From contig NZ_CP107549.1 in NCBI RefSeq assembly GCF_025837155.1, forward strand, positions 682,001-746,000: a stretch of 64,000 bases of DNA. The letters are read 5' to 3'. A program made the position numbers and the translations under genes. Numbering within the stretch: position 1 is the first letter of the stretch; every line of letters begins with the position of its first letter. The notes under the pieces are model-generated. The model was not told the DNA's origin and did no database searches. It saw nothing but the letters and a program-made list of their open reading frames with translations. The DNA comes from Pseudomonas sp. Z8(2022) (GTDB lineage Bacteria; Pseudomonadota; Gammaproteobacteria; Pseudomonadales; Pseudomonadaceae). Below, in pieces: positions 26,484 through 34,496 of the stretch.

Positions 26484-27212
26484 GTGCGGATGAAGTGGGT
26501 CTGGCTGGGTGTGCTGTTGATGTTCTCTGTGTTGCCTGGCGTCCAGGCGCAGAGCGGTCAGCCGGATGAGATACGCCTGGCCAGCGAGGTGTGGGAGGAC
26601 TACACGGAAACCGACGGCACGGGGCTGGCGTGGGACATCATGCGCAGAGTATTCGAGCCTGCCGGCGTCCGTCTGGATATCCACAGCGTGCCCTATACCC
26701 GCTCCGTAGGGCTGGTGCAGCGTGGCGAGGCCGACGCCTGGGTCGGTTCCTATCGCGACGAGCTGAAGGACGGGGTGTTCTACCCGCAGTATCCCTATGA
26801 TCGTGATCAGATCGTAGCGCTCAGCCTCAAGGACAAACCGCTGCCCACCCTGGACAACCTCGGCGAGCATCGACTGGTCTGGGTACGAGGTTACAGATAT
26901 GAGGAATATCTGCCGAATGTGCGCGACTACCGGGAAGTGCAGCGGCGGGCCGGTATTCTTGGCATGCTCGATCTGGGGCATGCCGATTTCTACATCGACG
27001 CCCGCCCCGAGGTCGATCAGGTACTGAGCGAGGCGGCCAAGTCTCGGCGATACCGCGTGACGGATCTGACGCAGTTGCCGCTTTATCTCGGCTTTGCCGA
27101 TACGCCGCGCGGCCGTGCCCTGGCCGACATTTATGACCGGCGCATGGCTGCGCTTGTCGCCAACGGCGAATTGCGGTCGATCTTCGCGCATTGGCCCTAT
27201 CCCTTCGACTGA
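26484..27212 (+). CDS. Periplasmic solute-binding family 3-like protein
   Basis: 242 aa from GTG 26484 or ATG 26490, with a signal peptide (VWLGVLLMFSVLPGVQAQ). The domain begins IRLASEVWEDYTETDGTGLA and contains VPYTRSVGLVQRGEADAWVG. This matches the SBP_bac_3-like proteins that occur without ABC permease genes. No transporter subunits follow, so it may be an orphan sensor or binding protein. The spacing to pgpA is 9 bp and to the protease gene 18 bp, so all are likely in one transcript. Confidence 0.75.
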   Translation: MRMKWVWLGVLLMFSVLPGVQAQSGQPDEIRLASEVWEDYTETDGTGLAWDIMRRVFEPAGVRLDIHSVPYTRSVGLVQRGEADAWVGSYRDELKDGVFYPQYPYDRDQIVALSLKDKPLPTLDNLGEHRLVWVRGYRYEEYLPNVRDYREVQRRAGILGMLDLGHADFYIDARPEVDQVLSEAAKSRRYRVTDLTQLPLYLGFADTPRGRALADIYDRRMAALVANGELRSIFAHWPYPFD

Positions 27213-27230
27213 GCCGGGAGACTCTTATTC

Positions 27231-27875
27231 ATGCAGCTTCGTCACTGTCTCGCCATGCTGGCGCTGGTGTGTGCGAGTCCTTCCTGGGCGGCTTCTCAGG
27301 TGCAGGTTGTCGGCCTGTTTCCCGGCGCGGCGGTGATCAACGTCGATGGTCAGCGCAAGCTGGTTCGCGTCGGTGACACCGGCCCGGATGGCGTGCAGGT
27401 GGTCAGTGTCGACAAGCAGGGCGCCGTGTTGCGCATCGATGGTGTCGAGCGCGCCTATCCCATGAGTCGCGAGTACAGCGGTGGTTTCGCCGAACCGGTG
27501 AAAAAGCGCCTGAGCATCGCCAAGGGCATTGGCGGTCACTACTGGGTGGCGGGCTCGGTCAATGGCCAGACGGTGCAGTTTCTGGTCGACACCGGGGCCA
27601 CGTCGGTGGCGCTCAACGACGCCCACGCCAGGCGCCTGGGCATCGACTACCGGGTCAGCGGCCGGCCGCTGCAGGTCAACACTGCCAGCGGCGTGACCCG
27701 TGGCTGGCGGGTAATGCTCGACCGGGTCAAGGTCGGCGATCTGGAAGTGCTGGGCGTCGAGGCCGTGGTGCTGGAGGGCGGTGCTCCGCACGAGGCGCTG
27801 CTGGGCATGAGCTTCCTCAGTCGGGTGGGGTGGCGCGAGGAGCAGGGGATGCTGGTGCTGGAGTCCAAGCTCTAA
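27231..27875 (+). CDS. Retropepsin-like periplasmic aspartic protease
   Basis: 214 aa with a signal peptide (LAMLALVCASPSWAA). The N-terminal part has a small PDZ-like or beta region (NVDGQRKLVRVGDTG). The catalytic motif is FLVDTGATSVALN with Asp120. There is a single Asp-Thr-Gly per chain, so the active form would be a dimer, as in retropepsins (TIGR02281/clan AA type). A second conserved Gly-rich flap element LLGMSFLSRVGW is near the end. Its substrate is unknown. The neighbours (pgpA, ribA) suggest no pathway link. Confidence 0.82.
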   Translation: MQLRHCLAMLALVCASPSWAASQVQVVGLFPGAAVINVDGQRKLVRVGDTGPDGVQVVSVDKQGAVLRIDGVERAYPMSREYSGGFAEPVKKRLSIAKGIGGHYWVAGSVNGQTVQFLVDTGATSVALNDAHARRLGIDYRVSGRPLQVNTASGVTRGWRVMLDRVKVGDLEVLGVEAVVLEGGAPHEALLGMSFLSRVGWREEQGMLVLESKL

Positions 27876-27986
27876 GACAGCCATAGACCGTTTCGATACA
27901 GATCATCGGCAATTCTGACTGACCGGTGGGCAGGGGCTGCTGATACAATGCTGGCCCTGTTTAGTACTCATTGCTAGGAGTATCCG

Positions 27987-28607
27987 GTGTCCGTCGTGTT
28001 CGTCGCCGCCTCCCAACTGCCCACGCCCTTCGGTGTGTTCACCATGCATGGCTTCCTCGACGAGGCGACCGGCAAGGAACATGTGGCCCTGACCCTCGGT
28101 AACGTCGCCGATGGTGCTCCGGTGCTGGGGCGTCTGCACTCCGAATGTCTGACCGGCGATGCCCTGTTCAGCTTGCGCTGCGACTGCGGTGCGCAGCTGC
28201 AGGCGGCGCTGCAGGCCATTGCCAACGAGGGCCGCGGCGTATTGCTCTACCTGCGTCAGGAAGGCCGTGGCATCGGCCTGCTGAACAAGATCCGCGCCTA
28301 TGAGCTGCAGGATGGTGGTGCCGATACCGTCGAGGCCAATGAGCGTCTGGGGTTCCGCGCCGACCAGCGCGAATACTCGATCTGCCTGCCGATGCTCGAG
28401 CATCTGGGCATCAACAGCCTCAAGCTGATGACCAACAACCCGCGCAAGGTCAAGGCGCTGGGCGATATGGGCATCGCCGTGGACCATCGGGTTCCACTGC
28501 AGATCGCGCATAACCCCTACAACAAGCGCTATCTCGCCACCAAGGCCGGCAAGCTCGGCCATATGCTGGGTAATCAGCATCAGGGCGAGACCGAGGAAAG
28601 CCTGTGA
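27987..28607 (+). CDS. ribA: GTP cyclohydrolase II
   Basis: 206 aa from GTG 27987 ([16 protein letters not shown]). The zinc site [17 protein letters not shown] has all three Cys, and [11 protein letters not shown] plus [10 protein letters not shown] are the GTP-binding parts. It opens GTP to the first riboflavin precursor. It is the functional counterpart of the dead domain in RibBA at 22640. Its stop overlaps the next gene (GTGA). A separate ribosome site (TAGGAG) precedes it, and a promoter may lie in the 111-bp gap. Confidence 0.96.
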   Translation: MSVVFVAASQLPTPFGVFTMHGFLDEATGKEHVALTLGNVADGAPVLGRLHSECLTGDALFSLRCDCGAQLQAALQAIANEGRGVLLYLRQEGRGIGLLNKIRAYELQDGGADTVEANERLGFRADQREYSICLPMLEHLGINSLKLMTNNPRKVKALGDMGIAVDHRVPLQIAHNPYNKRYLATKAGKLGHMLGNQHQGETEESL

Positions 28608-29017
28608 CCCGAGGCCAGGTGAAACGCCGTCTGGCGTTGGCCTGGTGGCGTCAGCTGGCGGTGGCTCTGGCTCCGGTGTTGGTGTTCAACCTGCTGTTCG
28701 GCGGGGGTGGGCACACCGTATTGAGCATGCCGTTGTTCATTGCCGGGCTGGCGTCGATGTTCGTCAGCCTGCCGCTGTTCTCCGCTTACAAACGGGCGCT
28801 GATCGCCACCCAGCACGCACTCGACAGTGACCAGGAACCGGCCGCCTGGCTGGAACTGGACCGGGTTCGCCTGCGTGCCCTGCTGGGCGCCGCCGCACCG
28901 GCCTGGGTTGGCGCGCTGGCGGTGTTTGCCGGGCTCGAGGCAATCCCCCTGGTGCTGCTGGCGCTGTCCAGCGTCGTGCTGCACTGCCTCTATCGCATTC
29001 CCCGCCAGCTGGGCTGA
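28604..29017 (+). CDS. Small membrane protein, function unknown
   Basis: 137 aa from a GTG overlapping the ribA stop. Three to four hydrophobic segments are seen ([72 protein letters not shown]). No motif is recognised. Its stop shares a base with the BtuF-like start (TGATG), so the two are translated together. It corresponds in position to PA4046, a hypothetical gene. Confidence 0.7.
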   Translation: MTRGQVKRRLALAWWRQLAVALAPVLVFNLLFGGGGHTVLSMPLFIAGLASMFVSLPLFSAYKRALIATQHALDSDQEPAAWLELDRVRLRALLGAAAPAWVGALAVFAGLEAIPLVLLALSSVVLHCLYRIPRQLG

Positions 29018-29811
29018 TGCGCGCGCTGCTACTGGTACTGTCCCTGCTGGCGATGCCGCTGATGGCCGCGGAACGGGTGGTCAGCCTGGCGCCTTCGCTG
29101 AGTGAAATCCTCCTCGATCTGGACGCTGGCGATCTGCTGGTCGGTGTGTTCGAGGGCGATGCCGTGCCGCAAGAACTGAGTCGTCTGCCACGGGTCGGTC
29201 GGCATGGCCAGATCGAATTCGAGCGTCTGCTACAGCTTGATCCGGATCTGGTGCTGGCCGTGCCCGGCAGTGTGCCGCCGGCCCAGCTGGCGCAATTGCG
29301 CCGCCTCGGTATAGCCGTGCTGCTGGTCGGACCAAGTCGGCTCGAACAGATGCCCGATTCATTCATGTTGATTGCCGAGCAGGTCGGCCGTCGCGAACAG
29401 GGACAGCGTCTGGCCGATGACTTCGCGAGGACAGTGGCCGCGTTGCGCAGCCGCTACCATCGGGACCGCCCGTTGGAGGTGTTCTATCAGATCTGGCATC
29501 AGCCGCTGTACACCATCGGTGCAGGGCAGCTGCTCGGCGATGCCCTGGCCGTCTGCGGCGCGCGTAATCTGTTTGCCGACCTGCCGCAGCCGGCGCCGCA
29601 GGTGAGTATCGAGGCGGTGCTGGCGCGCGATCCGCAAGTGATTCTGGGCGGCAGTGATGCAGAGCTCGATGGCTGGCAGAGCTGGCCGCAACTGCGTGCA
29701 GTACAGCTGGATCAGGTATGGCCCGTGCCGGATAGCGGACTGGAACGGCCGAGTTTCAGGATGCTGGGGGCGCTGCAGCGCTTGTGTGAAAGCCTGGCTC
29801 GAGCCCGGTAA
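29017..29811 (+). CDS. BtuF-like cobalamin-binding periplasmic protein
   Basis: 264 aa with a signal peptide (LLLVLSLLAMPLMAAE). The BtuF/FecB (PBP2) pattern is present: RVVSLAPSLSEILLDLDAGD, LLQLDPDLVLAVPG, YHRDRPLEVFYQIWHQPLYT and GAGQLLGDALAVCGARNLFA. It would deliver cobamides to an inner membrane transporter, although no BtuCD is encoded here. The neighbouring btuB and cob genes support a cobalamin role. It overlaps the preceding membrane protein gene by one base. Confidence 0.83.
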   Translation: MRALLLVLSLLAMPLMAAERVVSLAPSLSEILLDLDAGDLLVGVFEGDAVPQELSRLPRVGRHGQIEFERLLQLDPDLVLAVPGSVPPAQLAQLRRLGIAVLLVGPSRLEQMPDSFMLIAEQVGRREQGQRLADDFARTVAALRSRYHRDRPLEVFYQIWHQPLYTIGAGQLLGDALAVCGARNLFADLPQPAPQVSIEAVLARDPQVILGGSDAELDGWQSWPQLRAVQLDQVWPVPDSGLERPSFRMLGALQRLCESLARAR

Positions 29812-29818
29812 GCGCTGT

Positions 29819-29850
29819 CCAAGCAGCGCGGCGGGTGCCGGGCTGCTTGG
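29819..29850. terminator. Possible bidirectional terminator between BtuF-like gene and btuB
   Basis: Inverted repeat CCAAGCAGC / GCTGCTTGG (9-bp arms) around a 14-nt loop, between the convergent genes. No clear T run, so the terminator role is uncertain. Confidence 0.45.
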
Positions 29851-29857
29851 CGGCAGA

Positions 29858-31723
29858 TCAGAACTGCGGCGTCCAGGTGACCGAGAACAGGGCGGTGCGG
29901 CCTTCCTCGCGATAATCATGGACGTCCGGGGACGGCCACACCGTGTACTGGGCGCGGGTGTAGTCCTTGTCCAGCAGGTTATCGACTTTTAGAGCCAGCT
30001 CCACTTCTTCGCTGGCCTGCCAGCTGCCGCGCACCGCTAGAAGGCCGTAGCCGGCGAGTTCCCGCTCGTTGTCGGTATCGTCATAGGAGCTGCTGATCGC
30101 CTGCCAGCCGGCTCCAACCGAGAACGCGCCGAACTGGCGGTCAAGGTCCAGGCTCAGGGTACGACGGGCGCGACGGTTGAGGGTATGGCCGGTTTCGACG
30201 TCGCGTGGATCGGTCAGTGACACCCCCAGATTGGACTCCCAGTCGCCCAGTCGCTGCTGCAGCGAGGCCTCGAAGCCATTGATGCGGGCGCGGTCGAGGT
30301 TCTGCATCGTCCAAGTGCTATCGGCGACGATGGCGTTGTCGATCTTGGTTCGATACAGAGAAACCTCGAGGCGCGTCTCTTCGGCCAGTTGGCTGCGCCA
30401 TTGCAATTCGACGCTCTTGGACTCCTCCGGCTGCAGATCCGGGTTGGCGCCCCAGCCGGCCGGGGCGTAGATGTCCTGGAAGGCCGGTGCGCGGAAGCCG
30501 GTCGCGTAGGACAGGATCAGGTCGTTGTCGAGATTGATGTGCCAGGTCAGCGCCCCATTGAAAGTGTCATGGTTGCCGAACTGCTGGTTGCGGTCCTGGC
30601 GTGCGCCCAGCTCCGTGGAGAACAGCTCGCCGTTGTAGCGATGCTGCAGCAGCAGACCGCGGTTCCAGCGGTTGTCCTGGCTGTAGGCATTGTTGCTGTG
30701 CAGCCTGTCTTCCAGCCAGTCGGCGCCGACCAGCACGGAGTGGCGCTCGTCCAACTCCAGCGTGTTGAGCCAGGAAACCGAGTCGCGGTAGGTGTGATTG
30801 TGGCGGCTATTGCGGGTGTCGTCGTAGGCTGTCCGGTAGCGGTTTTCGCTGTGGCCGAGTTCCACCCGACTGTTCCAGCTGTCGGTCAGTTGTGCATCGA
30901 CATGGAAGGCCTGGCTGCTGACCTGGAAGTCCTGGTAGGGGTAGCCCCCGCCGCTGTCGTTATCGAACTCTACCTCGCCGCGTTGTTCCAGCAGGCTGAG
31001 ACCCAGACTTAGCTGTTGGCTGAGACGGTGGCTGAGGTTCAGGCTCAGGGCATTGTTGCGGTAGGCATCGTGATCCTGGTCAGAGCCTGCATTGGCATGT
31101 GTCGAGCGGTTGATGCCCTGGGTGTCCGAGCTGCTGGCGTTGAGGCTGAAACGGGTGTCGTCATCGGCCAGCGCCAGGCCTGCGCTACGCTCCCAGTTCT
31201 GCCGGCTGCCATAACCGAGGCGTACATGGCCGCTGCGCTGTCCGGCTTCCGCACGGCGGGTGAATATCTGAATCACGCCACCGACTGCGTCGGCGCCATA
31301 CAGCGTCGAACGCGGCCCGCGGAGGATTTCCACGCGTTCGATCTGGTCGATGCTCAGCCACTCCAGAAACGGGGTGCCGGAGGAGGCGTCGGCGATGCGC
31401 TGGCCGTCGACCAGCACCACGTTCTGCGCGGTCTTGGTGCCGCGAATGAACAGGCTGGTGAGGCTGCCGCGACCGCCGCTTTGCACCACTTGCACGCCGG
31501 GGGCGCGCTGCAGGAGATCCAGCACGCTGCTGGGCTGCAGACGCTCGATGTCAGCCCGGGTGAATACGCTGCTGGCCACCGTGGTGGCGCTGCGCGATTC
31601 GACCTCGCGGTTGGCGGTGATCAGAGTGTCCTGGAGTTTCAGCGCGTCATCGCGCGACGGCGTATCGGCCAGGGCGAAGCCAGGCGCCAGGGCGACAGCC
31701 AGGGCAAGGCGGGACAGTTTCAT
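29858..31723 (-). CDS. btuB: TonB-dependent vitamin B12 receptor BtuB
   Basis: 621 aa with a signal peptide (LALAVALAPGFALAD). A TonB box-like segment (DTLITANRE) is near residue 33. The plug domain follows (VLDLLQRAPGVQVVQSGGRG, IERVEILRGPRSTLYGADAV). The rest is the 22-stranded barrel, ending in FSVTWTPQF with the terminal Phe required for assembly. It takes up cobalamin across the outer membrane using TonB. A cobalamin riboswitch and an SD-masking hairpin lie upstream, so B12 should repress its translation. It is convergent with the BtuF-like gene. Confidence 0.93.
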   Translation of the reverse strand: MKLSRLALAVALAPGFALADTPSRDDALKLQDTLITANREVESRSATTVASSVFTRADIERLQPSSVLDLLQRAPGVQVVQSGGRGSLTSLFIRGTKTAQNVVLVDGQRIADASSGTPFLEWLSIDQIERVEILRGPRSTLYGADAVGGVIQIFTRRAEAGQRSGHVRLGYGSRQNWERSAGLALADDDTRFSLNASSSDTQGINRSTHANAGSDQDHDAYRNNALSLNLSHRLSQQLSLGLSLLEQRGEVEFDNDSGGGYPYQDFQVSSQAFHVDAQLTDSWNSRVELGHSENRYRTAYDDTRNSRHNHTYRDSVSWLNTLELDERHSVLVGADWLEDRLHSNNAYSQDNRWNRGLLLQHRYNGELFSTELGARQDRNQQFGNHDTFNGALTWHINLDNDLILSYATGFRAPAFQDIYAPAGWGANPDLQPEESKSVELQWRSQLAEETRLEVSLYRTKIDNAIVADSTWTMQNLDRARINGFEASLQQRLGDWESNLGVSLTDPRDVETGHTLNRRARRTLSLDLDRQFGAFSVGAGWQAISSSYDDTDNERELAGYGLLAVRGSWQASEEVELALKVDNLLDKDYTRAQYTVWPSPDVHDYREEGRTALFSVTWTPQF

Positions 31724-31730
31724 CAGGGAT

Positions 31731-31757
31731 CCTCAAAAGAGTCATGTACTTTTGAGG
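31731..31757 (-). promoter_or_regulatory. SD-sequestering hairpin before btuB
   Basis: A perfect 9-bp stem in the btuB leader, CCTCAAAAG / CTTTTGAGG, with a 9-nt loop. The 3' arm contains the GAGG ribosome site, 7 nt from the ATG at 31723. It is the likely expression platform of the upstream riboswitch. Confidence 0.75.
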
Positions 31758-31826
31758 AGGGCAGGAGCAAGCGCACGCGAGGGCACGCTTGACGGTGATG
31801 CCCTCCGCAACACCAGTCGGTTCCAG

Positions 31827-32025
31827 TCGGCCGGTCTCCGGACTCATGACCTCAGCCGCGCCACCTTCCCAGGTCGAACCCAGTGGTAATACGGGGGCTG
31901 TGCCTTCTGCAGAAGGCGGTCATTTACCGTTGCGGGGGCAGTGCCGGAATGGCCCGGGTGGGCGTCACCGGCTTCCCGTTTAACGCAAGAACTTGCGCAC
32001 CGATAGGAAAACCCGCGCACCTTAG
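31827..32025 (-). promoter_or_regulatory. Cobalamin riboswitch
   Basis: On the minus strand the conserved parts are visible: GGGAAGCCGGTG (near 31965-31976), the B12 box GGCACTGCCCCCGCAACGG (31928-31946), and GTCCGGAGACCGGCC (31829-31843). The ends are approximate. It lies between cobC and btuB, with the btuB start about 100 nt downstream. Confidence 0.93.
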
Positions 32026-32053
32026 CCGCAGACGGGCGCTGGCGCAACGCCTG

Positions 32054-32569
32054 CTAGAGGACGATCAGCTTGGCGTGAGGTACCGGACAGGCGAAGGCCT
32101 GCTCCAGTGTCAGGCCGGAAAACTGGTGCCAGAGCACGCGGATCGGGCCTGCGTGGGTAATTAGCAGATGATCGCCTGCTGGAAAACCGGCAATGCATTC
32201 ATCCACACGTGAAATTAATTCAGCTAGCGATTCGCCGTGAGGCGGCGCTACGGTCTGCCAGTGATCACCCCAGTGCCGCGCCTCGGGTCCGTCCAGCTCC
32301 GCCCAGCTTTTGCCTTCCCAGGCGCCGAAGTTCAGCTCCATCAGCCGCGCGTCGAGATTGACGCGCATGTCCAGTGCCTGTGCCAGCTGCACGCAACGCG
32401 CACTGGGGCTGCACAGCACCGGCGGCAGCTGGGCGCCGAAGGTCTGCACCAACTGGCGCTTCAGGGCGGCGGCTTCGTCGGCAAAGCTGGCGGCCAGGGG
32501 CACGTCACTCTGCCCGTAGCACAGGCCGCTGGCCGCCACGCGGCTGTGGCGTACTAGATAAAGCGGCAC
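32054..32569 (-). CDS. cobC: Alpha-ribazole phosphatase (histidine phosphatase family)
   Basis: 171 aa from GTG 32569; the frame continues upstream but that part is inside cobS and is a shadow. The N-terminus PLYLVRHSRVAASGLCYGQS carries the RH catalytic motif, and LLITHAGPIRVL the second His. ELNFGAWEGKSW is typical of CobC. It removes phosphate from alpha-ribazole phosphate (or from adenosylcobalamin phosphate) in lower-ligand assembly. It overlaps the cobS end by 16 bp. The order cobT-cobS-cobC is the usual assembly group. Confidence 0.87.
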   Translation of the reverse strand: MPLYLVRHSRVAASGLCYGQSDVPLAASFADEAAALKRQLVQTFGAQLPPVLCSPSARCVQLAQALDMRVNLDARLMELNFGAWEGKSWAELDGPEARHWGDHWQTVAPPHGESLAELISRVDECIAGFPAGDHLLITHAGPIRVLWHQFSGLTLEQAFACPVPHAKLIVL

Positions 32570-33330
32570 AGGGCCAAGACCGCGAGGAGGAACGTCAGCT
32601 CCGAAAGCTGCTGCAGCGCGCCCAGGCAGTCGCCGGTGAAGCCGCCGATCCACTTGCGCAGCCAGCGGGCGAACCACAGGCGCAGCAGCACCAGCGGCAG
32701 CAGTGCCAGCCAGAACAGCGGCGGCAGCTCGATGAACAGGAACGGCAACAGGGCCAGGGCGATGGCGAGGGCAAAGCCGCCGAGGCTGATCTCGATGGCC
32801 AACGGTTTGGCCTTGCCCTCGGGGCGGGCGTAGGGCTCGTTGAGCATCATGCTGGCGGCATTGATGCGACTGACCGTATGCGCCAATACCAGCACCGGTA
32901 GCAGGAACTGCGCCGGCAGCGACCACAGCAGCAGGAACTTGCCGGCCAGCGCGCTGACCAGCGCCGCCGCGCCATAGGTGCCCAGGCGCGAGTCGTGCAT
33001 GATGGTGAGGATGCGCTCGCGCTCCCAGCCACCGCCCATGCCGTCCATGCAGTCGGCCAGGCCGTCCTCGTGGAAGCAGCCGGTCAGCAGTAGGCCAAAC
33101 ACCATGGAAATACAGATCGCCACCGGCATCGGCCAGAGCAGCCCGGCGCCCCACAGCACCAGAGCGCAGAGACCGCCGATCAGGCTGCCGATCAGCGGGA
33201 AGTAGATTGCCGCATGGTTCAGCTCGGTCTCGGAGTAGGGCACGGCGGCCGGAATCGGAATGCGTGTGAAGAACTGCAGCGACAGCAAAAAACGATCGCT
33301 TTCACGGCGTAACCACGAGCGCTGATCCAT
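32554..33330 (-). CDS. cobS: Adenosylcobinamide-GDP ribazoletransferase
   Basis: 258 aa with about six hydrophobic segments. The diagnostic motif HEDGLADCMDGMGGGWERER gives the Asp-rich Mg site, followed by IMHDSRLGTYGAAALV. It joins adenosylcobinamide-GDP with alpha-ribazole phosphate to make adenosylcobalamin phosphate in the inner membrane. Its start shares a base with the cobT stop, and it overlaps cobC, so all three are co-translated. Confidence 0.95.
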   Translation of the reverse strand: MDQRSWLRRESDRFLLSLQFFTRIPIPAAVPYSETELNHAAIYFPLIGSLIGGLCALVLWGAGLLWPMPVAICISMVFGLLLTGCFHEDGLADCMDGMGGGWERERILTIMHDSRLGTYGAAALVSALAGKFLLLWSLPAQFLLPVLVLAHTVSRINAASMMLNEPYARPEGKAKPLAIEISLGGFALAIALALLPFLFIELPPLFWLALLPLVLLRLWFARWLRKWIGGFTGDCLGALQQLSELTFLLAVLALCRFI

Positions 33331-34391
33331 CAGCTGACCTTGTCGCCGGTCACGCCGGCCTCATCGAACGAACTCATCTCGGTGAGGAACGCGCAGGCCG
33401 ACTCCAGCAGCGGATAGGCCAGCACTGCACCGCTGCCTTCGCCCAGGCGCAGATTCAATTGCAGCAGCGGCGTAGCGCCCAAGTGCGCCAACAGCAAGGG
33501 GTGGCCGCCCTCGTCGGAGCGGTGGCCAAATACCGCGTAATCACGCACCGCCGGGGCGATGTGGATGGCGGCCAGCAGTGCGGCAGTGGCGATAAAACCG
33601 TCGATGATGATCAGCGCGCCTTGTTCCGCGGCGCCCAGCATGGCGCCGGTCATCATCACCACCTCCAGGCCGCCGACTTCGCGCAGTGCCTGCTGTACGC
33701 TATACGGTCCCGGCCCGACCCGCTGCATCACCGCCTTGAGGATCGCCAGCTTGCGTTGCAGCCCGCCGTCATCCAGGCCGGTGCCGCGGCCGGTGCAGGC
33801 CGCCAGGTCGATGCCGGCCAGCATATGCGCCAGCAGGCTGGCGCAGGAGGTGTTGCCGATGCCCATCTCGCCGAAGGCCAGCACATTGCTGCCCTTGGCC
33901 ACTTCCTCATGGGCCAGGCGCCGGCCCGTGGCCAGGCATGCGTTGACCTGCGCATCGCTTAGCGCTGCCTCATGCAGGGCATTGCGCGAGCCGAAGGCGA
34001 CTTTCTCGTGGCGCAGCGGCAGGTCGGCGGCAAAGGTGGAATTGACCCCGGCATCGACCACCTGCAGGGCAAAGCCATGCTGGCGGGCAAAGACATTGGT
34101 GGCCGCACCGCCAGCGAGAAAGTTATGCACCATCTGTACGGTGACTTCGGCCGGGTACGCGCTGACTCCGGCCTGGGCCAGGCCATGGTCGGCGGCGAAG
34201 ATGCTCAGGCTGGGACGCGACAGTTTGGGCGTCAGGCTTTGCTGGATCAGGCCGATCTGCAGGGCCAGGATTTCCAGCGATCCCAGAGCGCCGAGCGGCT
34301 TGGTTTTGTGGTCGATCTTGTGGCGCAGCGTCGCAGCCAGCTGTTGCGGCACCGGCGCGACGGAGAATTCAGGGCAATCGGACATGTTCAC
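33330..34391 (-). CDS. cobT: Nicotinate-nucleotide--dimethylbenzimidazole phosphoribosyltransferase
   Basis: 353 aa. KTKPLGALGSLEILALQIG, FAADHGLAQAGVSAYP, AFGEMGIGNTSCASLLA and GGLEVVMMTGAMLGAA are the family signatures. It activates the lower-ligand base as alpha-ribazole phosphate. First gene of the cobT-cobS-cobC group. The cobinamide kinase/guanylyltransferase (CobU/CobP) and corrin-ring genes are not in this window. Confidence 0.95.
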   Translation of the reverse strand: MNMSDCPEFSVAPVPQQLAATLRHKIDHKTKPLGALGSLEILALQIGLIQQSLTPKLSRPSLSIFAADHGLAQAGVSAYPAEVTVQMVHNFLAGGAATNVFARQHGFALQVVDAGVNSTFAADLPLRHEKVAFGSRNALHEAALSDAQVNACLATGRRLAHEEVAKGSNVLAFGEMGIGNTSCASLLAHMLAGIDLAACTGRGTGLDDGGLQRKLAILKAVMQRVGPGPYSVQQALREVGGLEVVMMTGAMLGAAEQGALIIIDGFIATAALLAAIHIAPAVRDYAVFGHRSDEGGHPLLLAHLGATPLLQLNLRLGEGSGAVLAYPLLESACAFLTEMSSFDEAGVTGDKVS

Positions 34392-34496
34392 ACTTTGGGT
34401 AGGATGGCCGGGCGGCCGGAAGGCGCCGCCAGCCGGCGGCGTGCAGCGCGGCTGGCACCATAGAGATCTGCGTCGCGAAGCACAAGCGCCTGTGGT

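Noticed and set aside
24141..27191. 1016-residue open frame on the minus strand
   Set aside because: Antisense to ribH, nusB, thiL, pgpA and the binding protein, all well supported; no domain and Gln/His-rich composition.
32570..33154. N-terminal extension of cobC
   Set aside because: The frame upstream of GTG 32569 is inside cobS in another frame; the protein family starts at PLYLVRH.
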